This document shows, one piece after another, positions 9,681 through 19,104 of a stretch of DNA of 64,000 nucleotides. Origin of the DNA: an uncultured Brevundimonas sp. Its GTDB lineage: Bacteria > Pseudomonadota > Alphaproteobacteria > Caulobacterales > Caulobacteraceae. The notes beneath the pieces are model-generated. The model saw only the letters and a program-made list of their open reading frames with translations. It ran no database searches and had not been told where the DNA came from. A program made the position numbers and the translations under genes. The stretch spans positions 1-64,000 of the forward strand of contig NZ_CAMZFB010000006.1 in NCBI RefSeq assembly GCF_947305955.1, given 5' to 3'. Each line of letters opens with the position of its first letter. Positions within the stretch are counted from its first letter, which is position 1.

Positions 9681-10874
9681 ATGCGCGATACCCCCGAGGA
9701 AGCCGAGTTCCGCGCCGAGGTGCGCGCGTGGATTGATGCCCATCTGACGTCCGAGTTGAAGGACGCCACGCGGCGCGCGACCAGCGTCTTTATCGAGGCA
9801 CCGATCAGTCTGGCGTGGCAGAAAATCCTGCACACCAAGGGCTGGGTCGCGCCGTCATGGCCAGCGGAATACGGCGGGCCGGGATGGGATGAACGCCGCC
9901 AGCACATCTTCATGGAAGAGAGCGTGCGGGCGGGGGCACCGATGCTGGCCCCCATGGGGTTGAAGATGGTGGGGCCGTGCATCATGCGTTACGGCACGCC
10001 CGAGCAGAAATCCTATTACCTGCCGCGCCTGTTGTCGGGTGAGGACTATTGGTGTCAGGGCTATTCCGAGCCGGGGTCGGGGTCGGACCTTGCCAGCCTG
10101 TCGCTGAAGGCAGTGCGCGAGGGCGACGACTATGTGCTGAACGGTTCCAAGATCTGGACCACCCATGCCCATTTTGCCAACCGCATGTTCGCGCTGGTTC
10201 GGACCAGTCGGGACGGCAAGCCGCAGGCGGGGATCAGCTTCCTGTTGCTGGATATGGATACGGCGGGAATTACGGTCGATCCGATCATTACGCTGGCGGG
10301 TGATCACGAGTTGAATCAGGTCTTCTTCGAGGACGTGCGTGTGCCTGTCGCCAACCGTCTGGGCGAGGAGAATGCCGGATGGACGGTGGCCAAATATCTG
10401 CTGGAGTTCGAGCGGGCCAATGCGGTCGGGCCGTCCCTGCGCGGGATGGTCGAGGAGATCGCGGGGATGATGCGCGAGGCCCCCGATGGAGAGGGCGGCG
10501 TGCTGGCCGACCATGCCGACTGGCGGGCGGAACTGGGGCGTGCGGCGGCGCTGGTGGATGCGGTCGAGGCGGCTGAGGACAGTGTGCTGGCGGTGATTGC
10601 GCGGGGCGAGAACCCCGGTGTGGCCTCGTCGATGTTGAAGGTGCGCGGGACCGAGGCGCAGCAGGCCTTGCAGCGGCTGGCCGTGCGCGTCGCGGGACCT
10701 TACGCCTGTGTGCACGAGCCGCAGGTCCAGCAGGCGGGCGTGGATGCGCCGGTGTCGTCTATCGAGGTGCTGCTGGCCAGCGCCCGCTATATGAACGGGC
10801 GGGCGGCGTCGATCTATGGCGGATCGAACGAGATCCAGCGCGGGATTATCTCGCGGCAGGTGCTGGGCCTGTAG
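9681..10874 (+). CDS. acyl-CoA dehydrogenase
   Basis: Motifs WCQGYSEPGSGSDLASL, GSKIWTTHAHFA, YGGSNEIQRGIISRQVLGL; ATG at 9681. Confidence 0.95.
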   Translation: MRDTPEEAEFRAEVRAWIDAHLTSELKDATRRATSVFIEAPISLAWQKILHTKGWVAPSWPAEYGGPGWDERRQHIFMEESVRAGAPMLAPMGLKMVGPCIMRYGTPEQKSYYLPRLLSGEDYWCQGYSEPGSGSDLASLSLKAVREGDDYVLNGSKIWTTHAHFANRMFALVRTSRDGKPQAGISFLLLDMDTAGITVDPIITLAGDHELNQVFFEDVRVPVANRLGEENAGWTVAKYLLEFERANAVGPSLRGMVEEIAGMMREAPDGEGGVLADHADWRAELGRAAALVDAVEAAEDSVLAVIARGENPGVASSMLKVRGTEAQQALQRLAVRVAGPYACVHEPQVQQAGVDAPVSSIEVLLASARYMNGRAASIYGGSNEIQRGIISRQVLGL

Positions 10875-10916
10875 CGTCCCCGACCGAGGGTCAGGGACGC
10901 GTGCAGAGTGCGGCTA

Positions 10917-12179
10917 TCAGCTGGTGAAGAATTGCTGGGTGCCGTGGGCCTCGATGGCGGTGGCGAGGCGGTTGAGGGCGTGGATATAGGCCGCCGTGCG
11001 CAGGGTGACCTTTTTGTCCTCGGCGATCTTCCAGACCACGTCGCCTTCGTTTTCGATGATCGACTTTAGGCGGGTGTGGACTTCGTCCAGCGTCCAGTAA
11101 TAGCCCTGACGGTTCTGGACCCATTCGAAATAGGACACGGTCACGCCACCGGCATTGGCCAGAATGTCGGGCAGGACGATCACGCCCTTTTCAGCAAGGA
11201 TGGCGTCACCCGCGGGGGTGATGGGGCCGTTGGCCAGTTCCAGCACCACCTTGGCCTTAACCTGTCCGGCATTGCCGTCGTGGATCATGTCTTCCATGGC
11301 CGAGGGGACGAGGACCTCGGTGTCCAGCCCGATCAGTTCATCGGCGGTGATTTCCTTGCCGCCGTGGGCAGCGTTGAGGACGGATTTGCCGTTGTTTTTT
11401 GCGTCCAGCAGGGCCTCCAGATCGAGGCCGCCGGGGGCATAGACAGCACCGCGGGAATCCGAGACGGCAACGATCTTGGCACCGACGCTGCGGAACAGCC
11501 GGGCGGCGTGCTGGCCCGCGTTGCCGAAGCCCTGAACAACGACGCGCAGGCCTTCGGTTGGCAGGCCGAGGCGCTCGGTCAGGTGACGGGTTAGATAGAA
11601 GCCGCCACGGGCAGTAGCGTCGTCGCGGCCCAGCGAGCCGCCCAGTGCGATGGGCTTTCCGGTGATGACGCCGGGGTGGGGTTCGCCCTTGATGGTGGCG
11701 TATTCGTCCGCCATCCAGCCCATGATCATGGCGTTGGTATAGACGTCGGGTGCGGGGATATCGCGGTCCGGTCCGATGATGTTGGCAAAGGCCTGGACAT
11801 AGGCGCGCGACAGGCGTTCCAGCTCGGCCTTGGAGAGGGTTTTGGGATCGACCTGAACCGCGCCCTTGCCGCCGCCATAGGGCAGGTTGGTGACGGCGCA
11901 CTTCACCGTCATCCAGAAGGCGAGGGTTTCGACCTCGTCGACGGTGGAGTCGGGGTGAAAACGGATTCCGCCCTTGGTCGGGCCGCGGGTGTCGTCATAG
12001 CGGCAACGCCATGCGAGGAAGGATTTTCTGGACCCGTCATCCATGCGGATCAGCAGACGTACCTTCATGGTCTCGCGCGGGTATTTCAGTTTTTCGAGGA
12101 CATCACTGTCGATCTGAACATGGCGCGCGGCTTCATCAAGGCGGGTCAGGGCCGCTTGCAGGATATTCGGGTTAGACAT
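10917..12179 (-). CDS. Glu/Leu/Phe/Val dehydrogenase (glutamate dehydrogenase-like)
   Basis: Motifs GPTKGGIRFHPD, PYGGGKGAVQVDPK, DIPAPDVYTNAMIMGWMADEY, VVVQGFGNAGQHAARL; start at MSNPNILQAAL. Confidence 0.95.
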   Translation of the reverse strand: MSNPNILQAALTRLDEAARHVQIDSDVLEKLKYPRETMKVRLLIRMDDGSRKSFLAWRCRYDDTRGPTKGGIRFHPDSTVDEVETLAFWMTVKCAVTNLPYGGGKGAVQVDPKTLSKAELERLSRAYVQAFANIIGPDRDIPAPDVYTNAMIMGWMADEYATIKGEPHPGVITGKPIALGGSLGRDDATARGGFYLTRHLTERLGLPTEGLRVVVQGFGNAGQHAARLFRSVGAKIVAVSDSRGAVYAPGGLDLEALLDAKNNGKSVLNAAHGGKEITADELIGLDTEVLVPSAMEDMIHDGNAGQVKAKVVLELANGPITPAGDAILAEKGVIVLPDILANAGGVTVSYFEWVQNRQGYYWTLDEVHTRLKSIIENEGDVVWKIAEDKKVTLRTAAYIHALNRLATAIEAHGTQQFFTS

Positions 12180-12372
12180 TTTATTCCAAAATTCTGAGGC
12201 GTATGGTTCGTGCCAAGCACGAAACCGGTCAACAATCGGGGAAGCGCGCAATCTGCTGCCACGTTCGTCCGCGAAGAGCAAGACGGAGCGTTGATATTCC
12301 AGTCTAAAGTCCAAGGTGCGGCTATCGCTGGACGATGGGCCTGCGACCTGAAGGTCTAGGAGCGTGTCTGGA

Positions 12373-13479
12373 TCAGGCTGCGGCGCGCAGGGCCTTGTGG
12401 TGGTGGGTGTCGCCCAGTTCGTGCTGGATCATCAGGGCGCGTTTGAAGGCGTGGCTGACGTCGAGTTCGTCAGTCAGGCCGATGGCGCCGTGGAGCTGGA
12501 CGGCACCGGTGGAGACGATCTCGCAGGCGCGGTCGATGGTGAGTTTGGCGGAGGAGGTGGCGCGGGCGCGGACGGCGGCGTCGTCGCTGTCGAGCGCTTC
12601 GAGCGTTGCGGGCAGGATGGCCTCGGCTTCCTCTAGCGCCATGGCCATGTCGGCGAGGCGGAACTGCAGCGCCTGAAAGGCTCCGATAGGCATGCCGAAC
12701 TGTCTGCGCTGGCGGACATAGTCGTTGGTGGCGTGCATCAGGCGGCGCATGACGCCGACAGCCTCCGCCGCAAGGACGAGGGTGGCTTCTTCCAATGCGC
12801 GGGTGATGACGGGCAGGGCCGTCCCTTCGCGACCCAGAAGGATGGCGGGTGCGTTGTCGAGGCGGATTTCAGAGGCGCGCGGACCGTCGTGCAGGGTGAG
12901 GACGGTGTGGGAAACGCCGTCAGTGGCGGGATCGACCGCGAAGAGGGAGAGGCCCGATGGGGTCTGTGCCGAGACGATCAGGGCGCTGGCCCACGGTGCG
13001 GCGCGGACGACGCGCTTTTGGCCGGTCAGGGTCCATCGGTCGCCGGAAGGGCGGGCGGTAATGAGGACAGCGGCGGGGTTATAGCGGCTGTGCGGCTCGT
13101 AAAGGGCGGGGGCGATGACGGTGCCTTGCAGCGCCTGTTGCAACAGGGCGCGGGCGGCGTCATTGCCATGGCGCAGCAGGGCCGGAGCGATCACGGCGCT
13201 TTCGAGGTAAGGCGTCAGGGCCAGGTGCTGGCCCAACTGTTCGCCGATGCGGATGTGGGCGGCGAGGCCAAGGCCCATGCCACCGTGTTCCTCGGCCTCG
13301 GCGGCGGCGAGGAGGCCAAGCTCGCTGGCAAGGGCGTTCCAGATGGAGGCGTCCCATCCGGTTTCGCCGGCGATGGCGCGTCGGCGGGCCTCGAACGACC
13401 AGTTGTCGGACAGATAGGCCGACAGGCTGTCAGCCAGCATGTCGAGGGCTTCGACTTGATCGGGATCGTGACGCGACAT
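12373..13479 (-). CDS. acyl-CoA dehydrogenase family protein
   Basis: ACAD fold motifs RRQFGMPIGAFQALQFRLADMAMALEEA, QLHGAIGLTDELDVSHAFKRA. Confidence 0.9.
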   Translation of the reverse strand: MSRHDPDQVEALDMLADSLSAYLSDNWSFEARRRAIAGETGWDASIWNALASELGLLAAAEAEEHGGMGLGLAAHIRIGEQLGQHLALTPYLESAVIAPALLRHGNDAARALLQQALQGTVIAPALYEPHSRYNPAAVLITARPSGDRWTLTGQKRVVRAAPWASALIVSAQTPSGLSLFAVDPATDGVSHTVLTLHDGPRASEIRLDNAPAILLGREGTALPVITRALEEATLVLAAEAVGVMRRLMHATNDYVRQRRQFGMPIGAFQALQFRLADMAMALEEAEAILPATLEALDSDDAAVRARATSSAKLTIDRACEIVSTGAVQLHGAIGLTDELDVSHAFKRALMIQHELGDTHHHKALRAAA

Positions 13480-13517
13480 CGGAACCTCCCTTGACCACAT
13501 TGCGCGGCCTACCGTAG

Positions 13518-13537
13518 TTATTTAATCAGATAAATAA
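13518..13537. promoter_or_regulatory. candidate operator site S2; perfect inverted repeat TTATTTA-ATCAGA-TAAATAA
   Basis: 7-bp perfect inverted repeat between two divergent acyl-CoA dehydrogenase genes; contains TTATTTAATCAGATAA, similar to S1. Confidence 0.55.
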
Positions 13538-13568
13538 TAAACGCCAAGAGGGTTTGAGGGGATCGCCT

Positions 13569-14711
13569 ATGTTGGATACCAGCCGCCGTACCGCCTTTGA
13601 TGAACAGCACCAGATGTTCCGCGAGAGCGTGCGCAAATTCTTTGAAACCGAGGCCAAGCCGCATCTGGACCGTTGGGAAGAGGAGGGGCTGGTCGAGCAG
13701 GCGTTCTGGCTGAAGGCGGGCGAGGCGGGTCTGCTGTGCCCGACGGTGCCGGAGGAGTACGGCGGTCTGGGTCTGGATTTCCGGTTCAATGCCGTGGTGG
13801 CCGAGGAAATGGCCTATGCCATGGTGCCGGCGGGCTTTACCCTGCAGTCGGACATCATCGTTGATTATCTGCTGAACTATGGTTCCGAGGAGCAGAAGCA
13901 GAAATACCTGCCGCGCATGGTGACGGGTGAGTTGATTACCGCCATCGCCATGACCGAGCCGGGGGCAGGGTCGGACCTGCAGGGCGTGCGCACGACCGCC
14001 CGCAAGGACGGCGACGGCTATGTGATCAATGGCTCCAAGACCTACATCACCAATGGCCAGACGGCCGACCTGATCATCGTGGTGGCCAAGACCAATCCCG
14101 ACGAGGGAGCCAAGGGGATCAGCCTGTTGCTGGTGGAGTCATCGGCGCAAGGGTTTGCGCGCGGGCGCAACCTCGACAAGATCGGCCTGCATGGTGGCGA
14201 TACGTCGGAGCTGTTCTTTAACGATGTGCGTGTGGGTGCCGATGCCTTGCTGGGGCAGGAAGGCCATGGCTTCTATTATCTGATGGGTCAGCTGTCGCAG
14301 GAGCGGCTGTCGATCGCGGTCTCGGCGCAGGCGGCATCGCAGAAGGCGCTGGATCTGGCGCTGGAATACGCCAAGGAGCGTCAGGCGTTTGGTAAGCCGA
14401 TCTTTGCCATGCAGACCATGCGCCACAATCTGGCGGAGATGGCGGCCAAGGTGCAGGTGGGCTGGGCGCATCTTGATTGGTGTCTGCAACGCCATGTGGC
14501 GCATGAGCTGACGCCGGTGGAGGCCTCGGCGGCCAAGCTGTTCCACACCGATCTGCAATGGGAGATGTGCGACCGTGCCCTGCAGGTGCATGGCGGGGCG
14601 GGCTATATGAACGAGTTCCCCATTGCCCGTCTGTGGCGCGACAGCCGCGTGACCCGCATCTTTGGCGGCACCAATGAGGTGATGAAGGAAGTCATCTCGC
14701 GCGGGATTTAA
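13569..14711 (+). CDS. acyl-CoA dehydrogenase
   Basis: ITAIAMTEPGAGSDLQGVRTTA, GSKTYITNGQ, QVHGGAGYMNEFPIARLWRDSRVTRIFGGTNEVMKEVI. Confidence 0.96.
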   Translation: MLDTSRRTAFDEQHQMFRESVRKFFETEAKPHLDRWEEEGLVEQAFWLKAGEAGLLCPTVPEEYGGLGLDFRFNAVVAEEMAYAMVPAGFTLQSDIIVDYLLNYGSEEQKQKYLPRMVTGELITAIAMTEPGAGSDLQGVRTTARKDGDGYVINGSKTYITNGQTADLIIVVAKTNPDEGAKGISLLLVESSAQGFARGRNLDKIGLHGGDTSELFFNDVRVGADALLGQEGHGFYYLMGQLSQERLSIAVSAQAASQKALDLALEYAKERQAFGKPIFAMQTMRHNLAEMAAKVQVGWAHLDWCLQRHVAHELTPVEASAAKLFHTDLQWEMCDRALQVHGGAGYMNEFPIARLWRDSRVTRIFGGTNEVMKEVISRGI

Positions 14712-14732
14712 GGACCGCATTCGGATACGAAA

Positions 14733-14768
14733 AAGGCCGCGCAGATTGCACTGCGCGGCCTTCTTTCT
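14733..14768 (+). terminator. Rho-independent terminator
   Basis: AAGGCCGCGCAG-attgca-CTGCGCGGCCTT followed by CTTTCT. Confidence 0.75.
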
Positions 14769-14874
14769 GTTTCGACAGCGACGGGGTTCAGGACGCGACG
14801 TAGGTCTTGAACAGCGTCCCGCACGGCTTGTTCGGGAGTGCTGGCCAGTACGGCGGCCATGAAAATAGGAGCGA

Positions 14875-15510
14875 TCATTCGGGCGTAAGACCTTGAGTCA
14901 CAGTGAGATAAAGGTGCTCGACATAGCGACGTTTCAGGTCCTGGTCGATCTCGGTTACACCGAAAACGTGATTAAGCGTGGCTTTTCCGAAAAAGATGAA
15001 ATCGCACGCCCCGATCAGGTGGAAATAGAACAGTAGCGGGTCGGTCTGGCGGAACACGCCGGCGTTGTGACCCTCGGCCAGAATGGCGGTCTGGGCATCG
15101 ACCAGAGGGCGCGCGAACTCCTCGGCGATCAGCTTGCCAAACTCCTGACCGGCATCGGTCAGCAGATAGTGCATCAGGCGGTTCACATAGGGGTATTTGA
15201 AATAGGTGTTCACCACACCGTTGATGTGGATGCGCAGCTTTTCGGTGGGGTGCAGATCGGACTGGGCCAGCGGTTCCAGCTCGGCCATGCGCGGGCCGAG
15301 GACGCGGCGCAGCAGTTCGACCAGCAGGCCGTTCTTGGAGCCGAAATAGTATTTCACCAGCGCCGAATTCAGCCCGGAACGCGCGGCGATGTCCGACAGC
15401 GACACCTCGATAGACCGTGTCTCGGTCATCAGGGTGCTGGTGGTGTCCAGCAGGATGTCGCGCGCGGTGGGGGTGTCGGCGGGCTGGTTCTTGCGCGATG
15501 GACGGGCCAA
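14875..15510 (-). CDS. TetR-family transcriptional regulator
   Basis: N-terminal HTH TARDILLDTTSTLMTE...VSLSDIAARSGLNSALVKYYFGSKNGLLVELLRR. Confidence 0.92.
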   Translation of the reverse strand: MARPSRKNQPADTPTARDILLDTTSTLMTETRSIEVSLSDIAARSGLNSALVKYYFGSKNGLLVELLRRVLGPRMAELEPLAQSDLHPTEKLRIHINGVVNTYFKYPYVNRLMHYLLTDAGQEFGKLIAEEFARPLVDAQTAILAEGHNAGVFRQTDPLLFYFHLIGACDFIFFGKATLNHVFGVTEIDQDLKRRYVEHLYLTVTQGLTPE

Positions 15511-15638
15511 GGTGTGCTCCGGATAGCGGCTCTGGAGCGGCCATGCTGTGAGATCGGGCCGGCCGCCCTAGGTGAGACTTTCCAGACCCTTAGCCTAAAT
15601 TCGCGCCTTATACGAACCTTAGTCGGCCAAACCGCGCC

Positions 15639-15899
15639 CTAGGGCAGGGTGGCGGCGACGCGGCGTGTCTCTGCGGCCTTGGTCACGGCGCTGAAGGCGG
15701 CGTTGATCCAGTAGGCGGCGTCGTCCATCCGGTGCTCTTCGCGACGTTGCAGGCCGCGCTGGCGACGCAGGGCCGCATTGGCCAGCAGACGGGCGTGAAG
15801 GGCGCGCGGCGTCAGGTTGGCGATAGCGGGGGAACCGGGAACGGCGACGGCATCGGGGCCGACCGGTACCACCGCAGGGGAGGCGATGGTGAAGGGCAT
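15639..15899 (-). CDS. hypothetical small protein
   Basis: 86-aa ORF from internal Met (MPFTIASPAVVPVG...); no recognised family. Confidence 0.45.
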   Translation of the reverse strand: MPFTIASPAVVPVGPDAVAVPGSPAIANLTPRALHARLLANAALRRQRGLQRREEHRMDDAAYWINAAFSAVTKAAETRRVAATLP

Positions 15900-15915
15900 A
15901 ATTTGCACTCGATAA

Positions 15916-15938
15916 CTTTCCACAACAGTTGTGGATAA
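15916..15938. promoter_or_regulatory. candidate inverted DnaA-box pair
   Basis: CTTTCCACAACAGTTGTGGATAA: consensus DnaA box TTATCCACA on minus strand (15930-15938) overlapping perfect palindrome CCACAAC-A-GTTGTGG, with degenerate box CTTTCCACA on plus strand. Confidence 0.5.
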
Positions 15939-16104
15939 GTCTGTGTACCGAATAATATCGTTCGGAATCAGGCAGTTGTTATCGCAAAGCTGCCGCAAGG
16001 CTTACCAAAAGCTTAACAGATATGCACAGGCCATAGACCGGATTTATGGTCGCAAATTCGGCCCTTTGCCCGTAAGGTAAGGGCTTGAGTTTCCGGGGCA
16101 TAAC

Positions 16105-17982
16105 GTGCGGTTTGACGAACGTTTCATCGAAGAGCTGAAGGCGCGCTTGCGGCCGTCCGATGTGATCGGCCGGACGGTGAAACTGAAACGTCAGGGCCGC
16201 GAATATGTGGGCCTCAGCCCCTTTGCTAAGGAGAAGTCGCCCAGCTTTTTCGTCAATGACGACAAGGGTTTCTTCCACGACTTCTCGTCGGGCAAGCATG
16301 GCGACATCATCAGCTTCCTGCAGGAGACGGAGCGTCTGAGCTTTGTCGAGGCGGTGTCGCGTCTGGCAGCGGAGGCGGGGATGCAGCTGCCCGCCGAGGA
16401 CCCGATGGCCAAGGAGCGCGAGGAGAAGCGTCAGGGCCTGTCCGACTGGATGGAGTGGGCGCAGAAATGGTTTGCGGCCAATCTGCGGCGGCAGGTGGGG
16501 ACGGCGACCCGCGAATATCTGGAAAAGCGCGGCCTGCCCGAGGACCAGTGGGAGCGATTCGGTCTGGGTTATGCGCCCAATGACCGCGAGGGGCTGAAGA
16601 ACGCCCTGATCCAGCGCGGGGCCAAGCCGGGCGAACTGGTCGAGGCGGGGCTTTTGATCGCGCCCGAGGGTGGCGGCCAACCCTATGACCGTTTCCGCGA
16701 CCGTCTGATGTTCCCGATCCACGATGCGCGCGGGCGGATCGTGTCGTTCGGCGGTCGGGCGATGAACCCCGATGACCGCGCCAAATATCTGAACGGTCCA
16801 GAAAGCCCGCTCTTCCACAAGGGCGCGACGCTGTATGGCCTGCCCGAGGCGCGGCGCATTCTGGGTGCCGAGAAGAAGGGCGAGCAGGGGATCATCGTCG
16901 TCGAAGGCTATATGGATGTGATCGCCTGTCAGCGGGCGGGGCTTCCGGCGGTGGCCCCGATGGGTACGGCGCTGACGGAAGAGCAGATGGAGCGTCTGTG
17001 GCGCGTCTCCAGCGAGCCGGTGCTGTGTTTCGATGGGGATGCGGCGGGATTGAGGGCTGCGTATCGCGCCATCGAGCGGGCGCTGCCGCTGTTGAAGCCG
17101 GGGCGGTCGTTCCGCTTTGCCTTGCTGGAAGGCGGGCAGGACCCTGATGATGTGTTGCGTGACAAGGGCGCGCCTGCGCTGCGTCAGATGGTGGCGCAGA
17201 CCAAGGCCTTTTCCGAAGTGCTGTTCCAGCGCGAGGTCGAGGCCGAGCCGCTGGATACACCCGAACGCAAGGCGGGCCTGAAGGGCCGTCTGCGGGCGGC
17301 GGCGGGCGCGGTGCAGGACAAGGACCTTGCCGAGCAGTATCGCCGCGACCTGTTTGACCGTTTCGATGCCTTGTTCCCGCGCCAGCAGAATGCGCGACCG
17401 CAAGGCGCGAGCGGCGGTTATGGCGAGCGGCGCAAATGGGGGCCGCAAGCGGTTCAGGGCCAGACCGTGGAAGGCCAGCGGGCCATGCAGGCCCTGTCCC
17501 GCGCCATCGAGCCGGTGGCGGCGGCGCTGGTCCATGGCGTGATCGATGATCCGGAGCGTCTGGACGACCATATGGAGGCCATCGCCCGTTACGGTTTTGG
17601 CGATCCGGCCCTGATGGATCTGGCAAAAGAGTTGGTGCGGTTACGTTTCTCGGGCCGGAGCCTTGACTCTGCGGCCCTGCGCCGCCATCTGGCATCATCG
17701 GGTCATGACGTCTTGATGCACGAGGTCGAGAAGGCGGCGGCGAAGTCCGGCGCGCCATTCCTGGCTGCAGACAAGCCCCTCGGCGAGGCGAGGACCCTTT
17801 GGTCGCAGGCGTTTGACGTCCTGATCCGCGCAGCGGCTCTGGACGAAGCGTTGGCATCTGCAAAATCGGAAGCCCACAAGGCTTTCGATGCATCGGCTTT
17901 CGCACTGGTGAAGGCCGAGCGTGACGCACTGCGCCGAGCCATCAAGACTGGAACGATTTGGACCCCACCGACCTCTTCTTAG
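16105..17982 (+). CDS. dnaG: DNA primase
   Basis: GTG start; RPSDVIGRTVKLKRQGREYVGLSPFAKEKSPSFFVNDDKGFFHDFSSGKHGDIISFLQE; Toprim motifs VEGYMDVIACQRAG, CFDGDAAGLRAAYRA. Confidence 0.97.
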   Translation: MRFDERFIEELKARLRPSDVIGRTVKLKRQGREYVGLSPFAKEKSPSFFVNDDKGFFHDFSSGKHGDIISFLQETERLSFVEAVSRLAAEAGMQLPAEDPMAKEREEKRQGLSDWMEWAQKWFAANLRRQVGTATREYLEKRGLPEDQWERFGLGYAPNDREGLKNALIQRGAKPGELVEAGLLIAPEGGGQPYDRFRDRLMFPIHDARGRIVSFGGRAMNPDDRAKYLNGPESPLFHKGATLYGLPEARRILGAEKKGEQGIIVVEGYMDVIACQRAGLPAVAPMGTALTEEQMERLWRVSSEPVLCFDGDAAGLRAAYRAIERALPLLKPGRSFRFALLEGGQDPDDVLRDKGAPALRQMVAQTKAFSEVLFQREVEAEPLDTPERKAGLKGRLRAAAGAVQDKDLAEQYRRDLFDRFDALFPRQQNARPQGASGGYGERRKWGPQAVQGQTVEGQRAMQALSRAIEPVAAALVHGVIDDPERLDDHMEAIARYGFGDPALMDLAKELVRLRFSGRSLDSAALRRHLASSGHDVLMHEVEKAAAKSGAPFLAADKPLGEARTLWSQAFDVLIRAAALDEALASAKSEAHKAFDASAFALVKAERDALRRAIKTGTIWTPPTSS

Positions 17983-18060
17983 ATAGAAGAATTCCGGTGA
18001 GTTGCATTTTCGCCGCAGGTGGGCCGGAGCCGCCGCCTGACGGTGTTGGAGAGAGACTGA

Positions 18061-19059
18061 ATGAGCGCGCAGAACGAGACGCAGGACACAGAGGCCCAAT
18101 CGGATGGTCCGCTGCTTGATCTGACCGATGCCGGCGTCAAGAAGTTCATCAAACAGGCCAAGGCGCGTGGCTATGTCACGATGGAAGAACTGAACAAGGT
18201 TCTGCCGTCGGAAGAAGTCAGCGGCGATGCGATTGAAGACACTCTGGCCATGCTGTCGGAGATGGGCGTCAACGTCGTTGAAGCCGAAGAGGATGCCGCT
18301 GACGTTCAGGGCACCGAGGTCGCCAACGCCGCCGAAACGGCTGTTGCCGAGACCCCTGCCAAGTCGGCCTATGACCGTACCGATGACCCGGTGCGTATGT
18401 ATCTGCGCGAAATGGGGTCGGTCGAACTGCTGAGCCGCGAGGGCGAAATCGCCATCGCCAAGCGGATCGAAGCCGGTCGCGACGCCATGATCTCGGGGCT
18501 GTGCGAAAGCGCCCTGACCTTTGAAGCCATCATGGTGTGGCGCGAGGAACTGGCCAACAACCGCATCCTGCTGCGCGATGTGATCGATCTGGACGCCACC
18601 TATGGCGTGCTGAACCCGTCGTCGCTGCCGCACAACCAGCCCGATCCGTCCGAAGAGCCCGAAGAAAAGCCGGAAGGCGAGGGCGACGAGGATGACGACG
18701 ATTTCGACGACGGCGCCGGCCTGTCGATCTCGGCCATGGAAGCCGAGCTGCGTGACGGCGTCATGGAAGTTCTGGACGCGATTGCTGCCGACTTCGGTGG
18801 CTTCCGCAAGCTGCAGGACAAGCTGGTCGAAACCCGCCTGAAGGGCGAGGAACTGGCTGCCAAGGACCAGAAGGCTTACGAGACCCTGACGACGGCCATT
18901 TCGGACCGTCTGAAGACGATGAAGCTGAACAATGCGCGTATCGAGTCGCTGGTCGAGCAGCTCTACGCCATCAACAAGCGTCTGATCGGTCTGGAAGGTC
19001 GCCTGCTGCGTCTGGCCGACACCTATGGCATTTCGCGCCCTGAATTCCACAAGGCCTAA
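18061..19059 (+). CDS. rpoD: RNA polymerase sigma-70 factor RpoD, N-terminal part (regions 1.1, 1.2, NCR); terminated by in-frame TAA
   Basis: LLDLTDAGVKKFIKQAKARGYVTMEELNKVLPSEE (region 1.1), DDPVRMYLREMGSVELLSREGEIAIAKRIE (region 1.2); ends RPEFHKA-TAA at 19057-19059. Confidence 0.95.
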   Translation: MSAQNETQDTEAQSDGPLLDLTDAGVKKFIKQAKARGYVTMEELNKVLPSEEVSGDAIEDTLAMLSEMGVNVVEAEEDAADVQGTEVANAAETAVAETPAKSAYDRTDDPVRMYLREMGSVELLSREGEIAIAKRIEAGRDAMISGLCESALTFEAIMVWREELANNRILLRDVIDLDATYGVLNPSSLPHNQPDPSEEPEEKPEGEGDEDDDDFDDGAGLSISAMEAELRDGVMEVLDAIAADFGGFRKLQDKLVETRLKGEELAAKDQKAYETLTTAISDRLKTMKLNNARIESLVEQLYAINKRLIGLEGRLLRLADTYGISRPEFHKA

Positions 19060-19104
19060 TACGGTTCGGAGCTGGACCCGAACTGGGCCGAGAAGATCAA
19101 GGAA

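Noticed and set aside
15979-17571. 530-aa minus-strand ORF opposite dnaG
   Set aside because: Shadow ORF of DNA primase.
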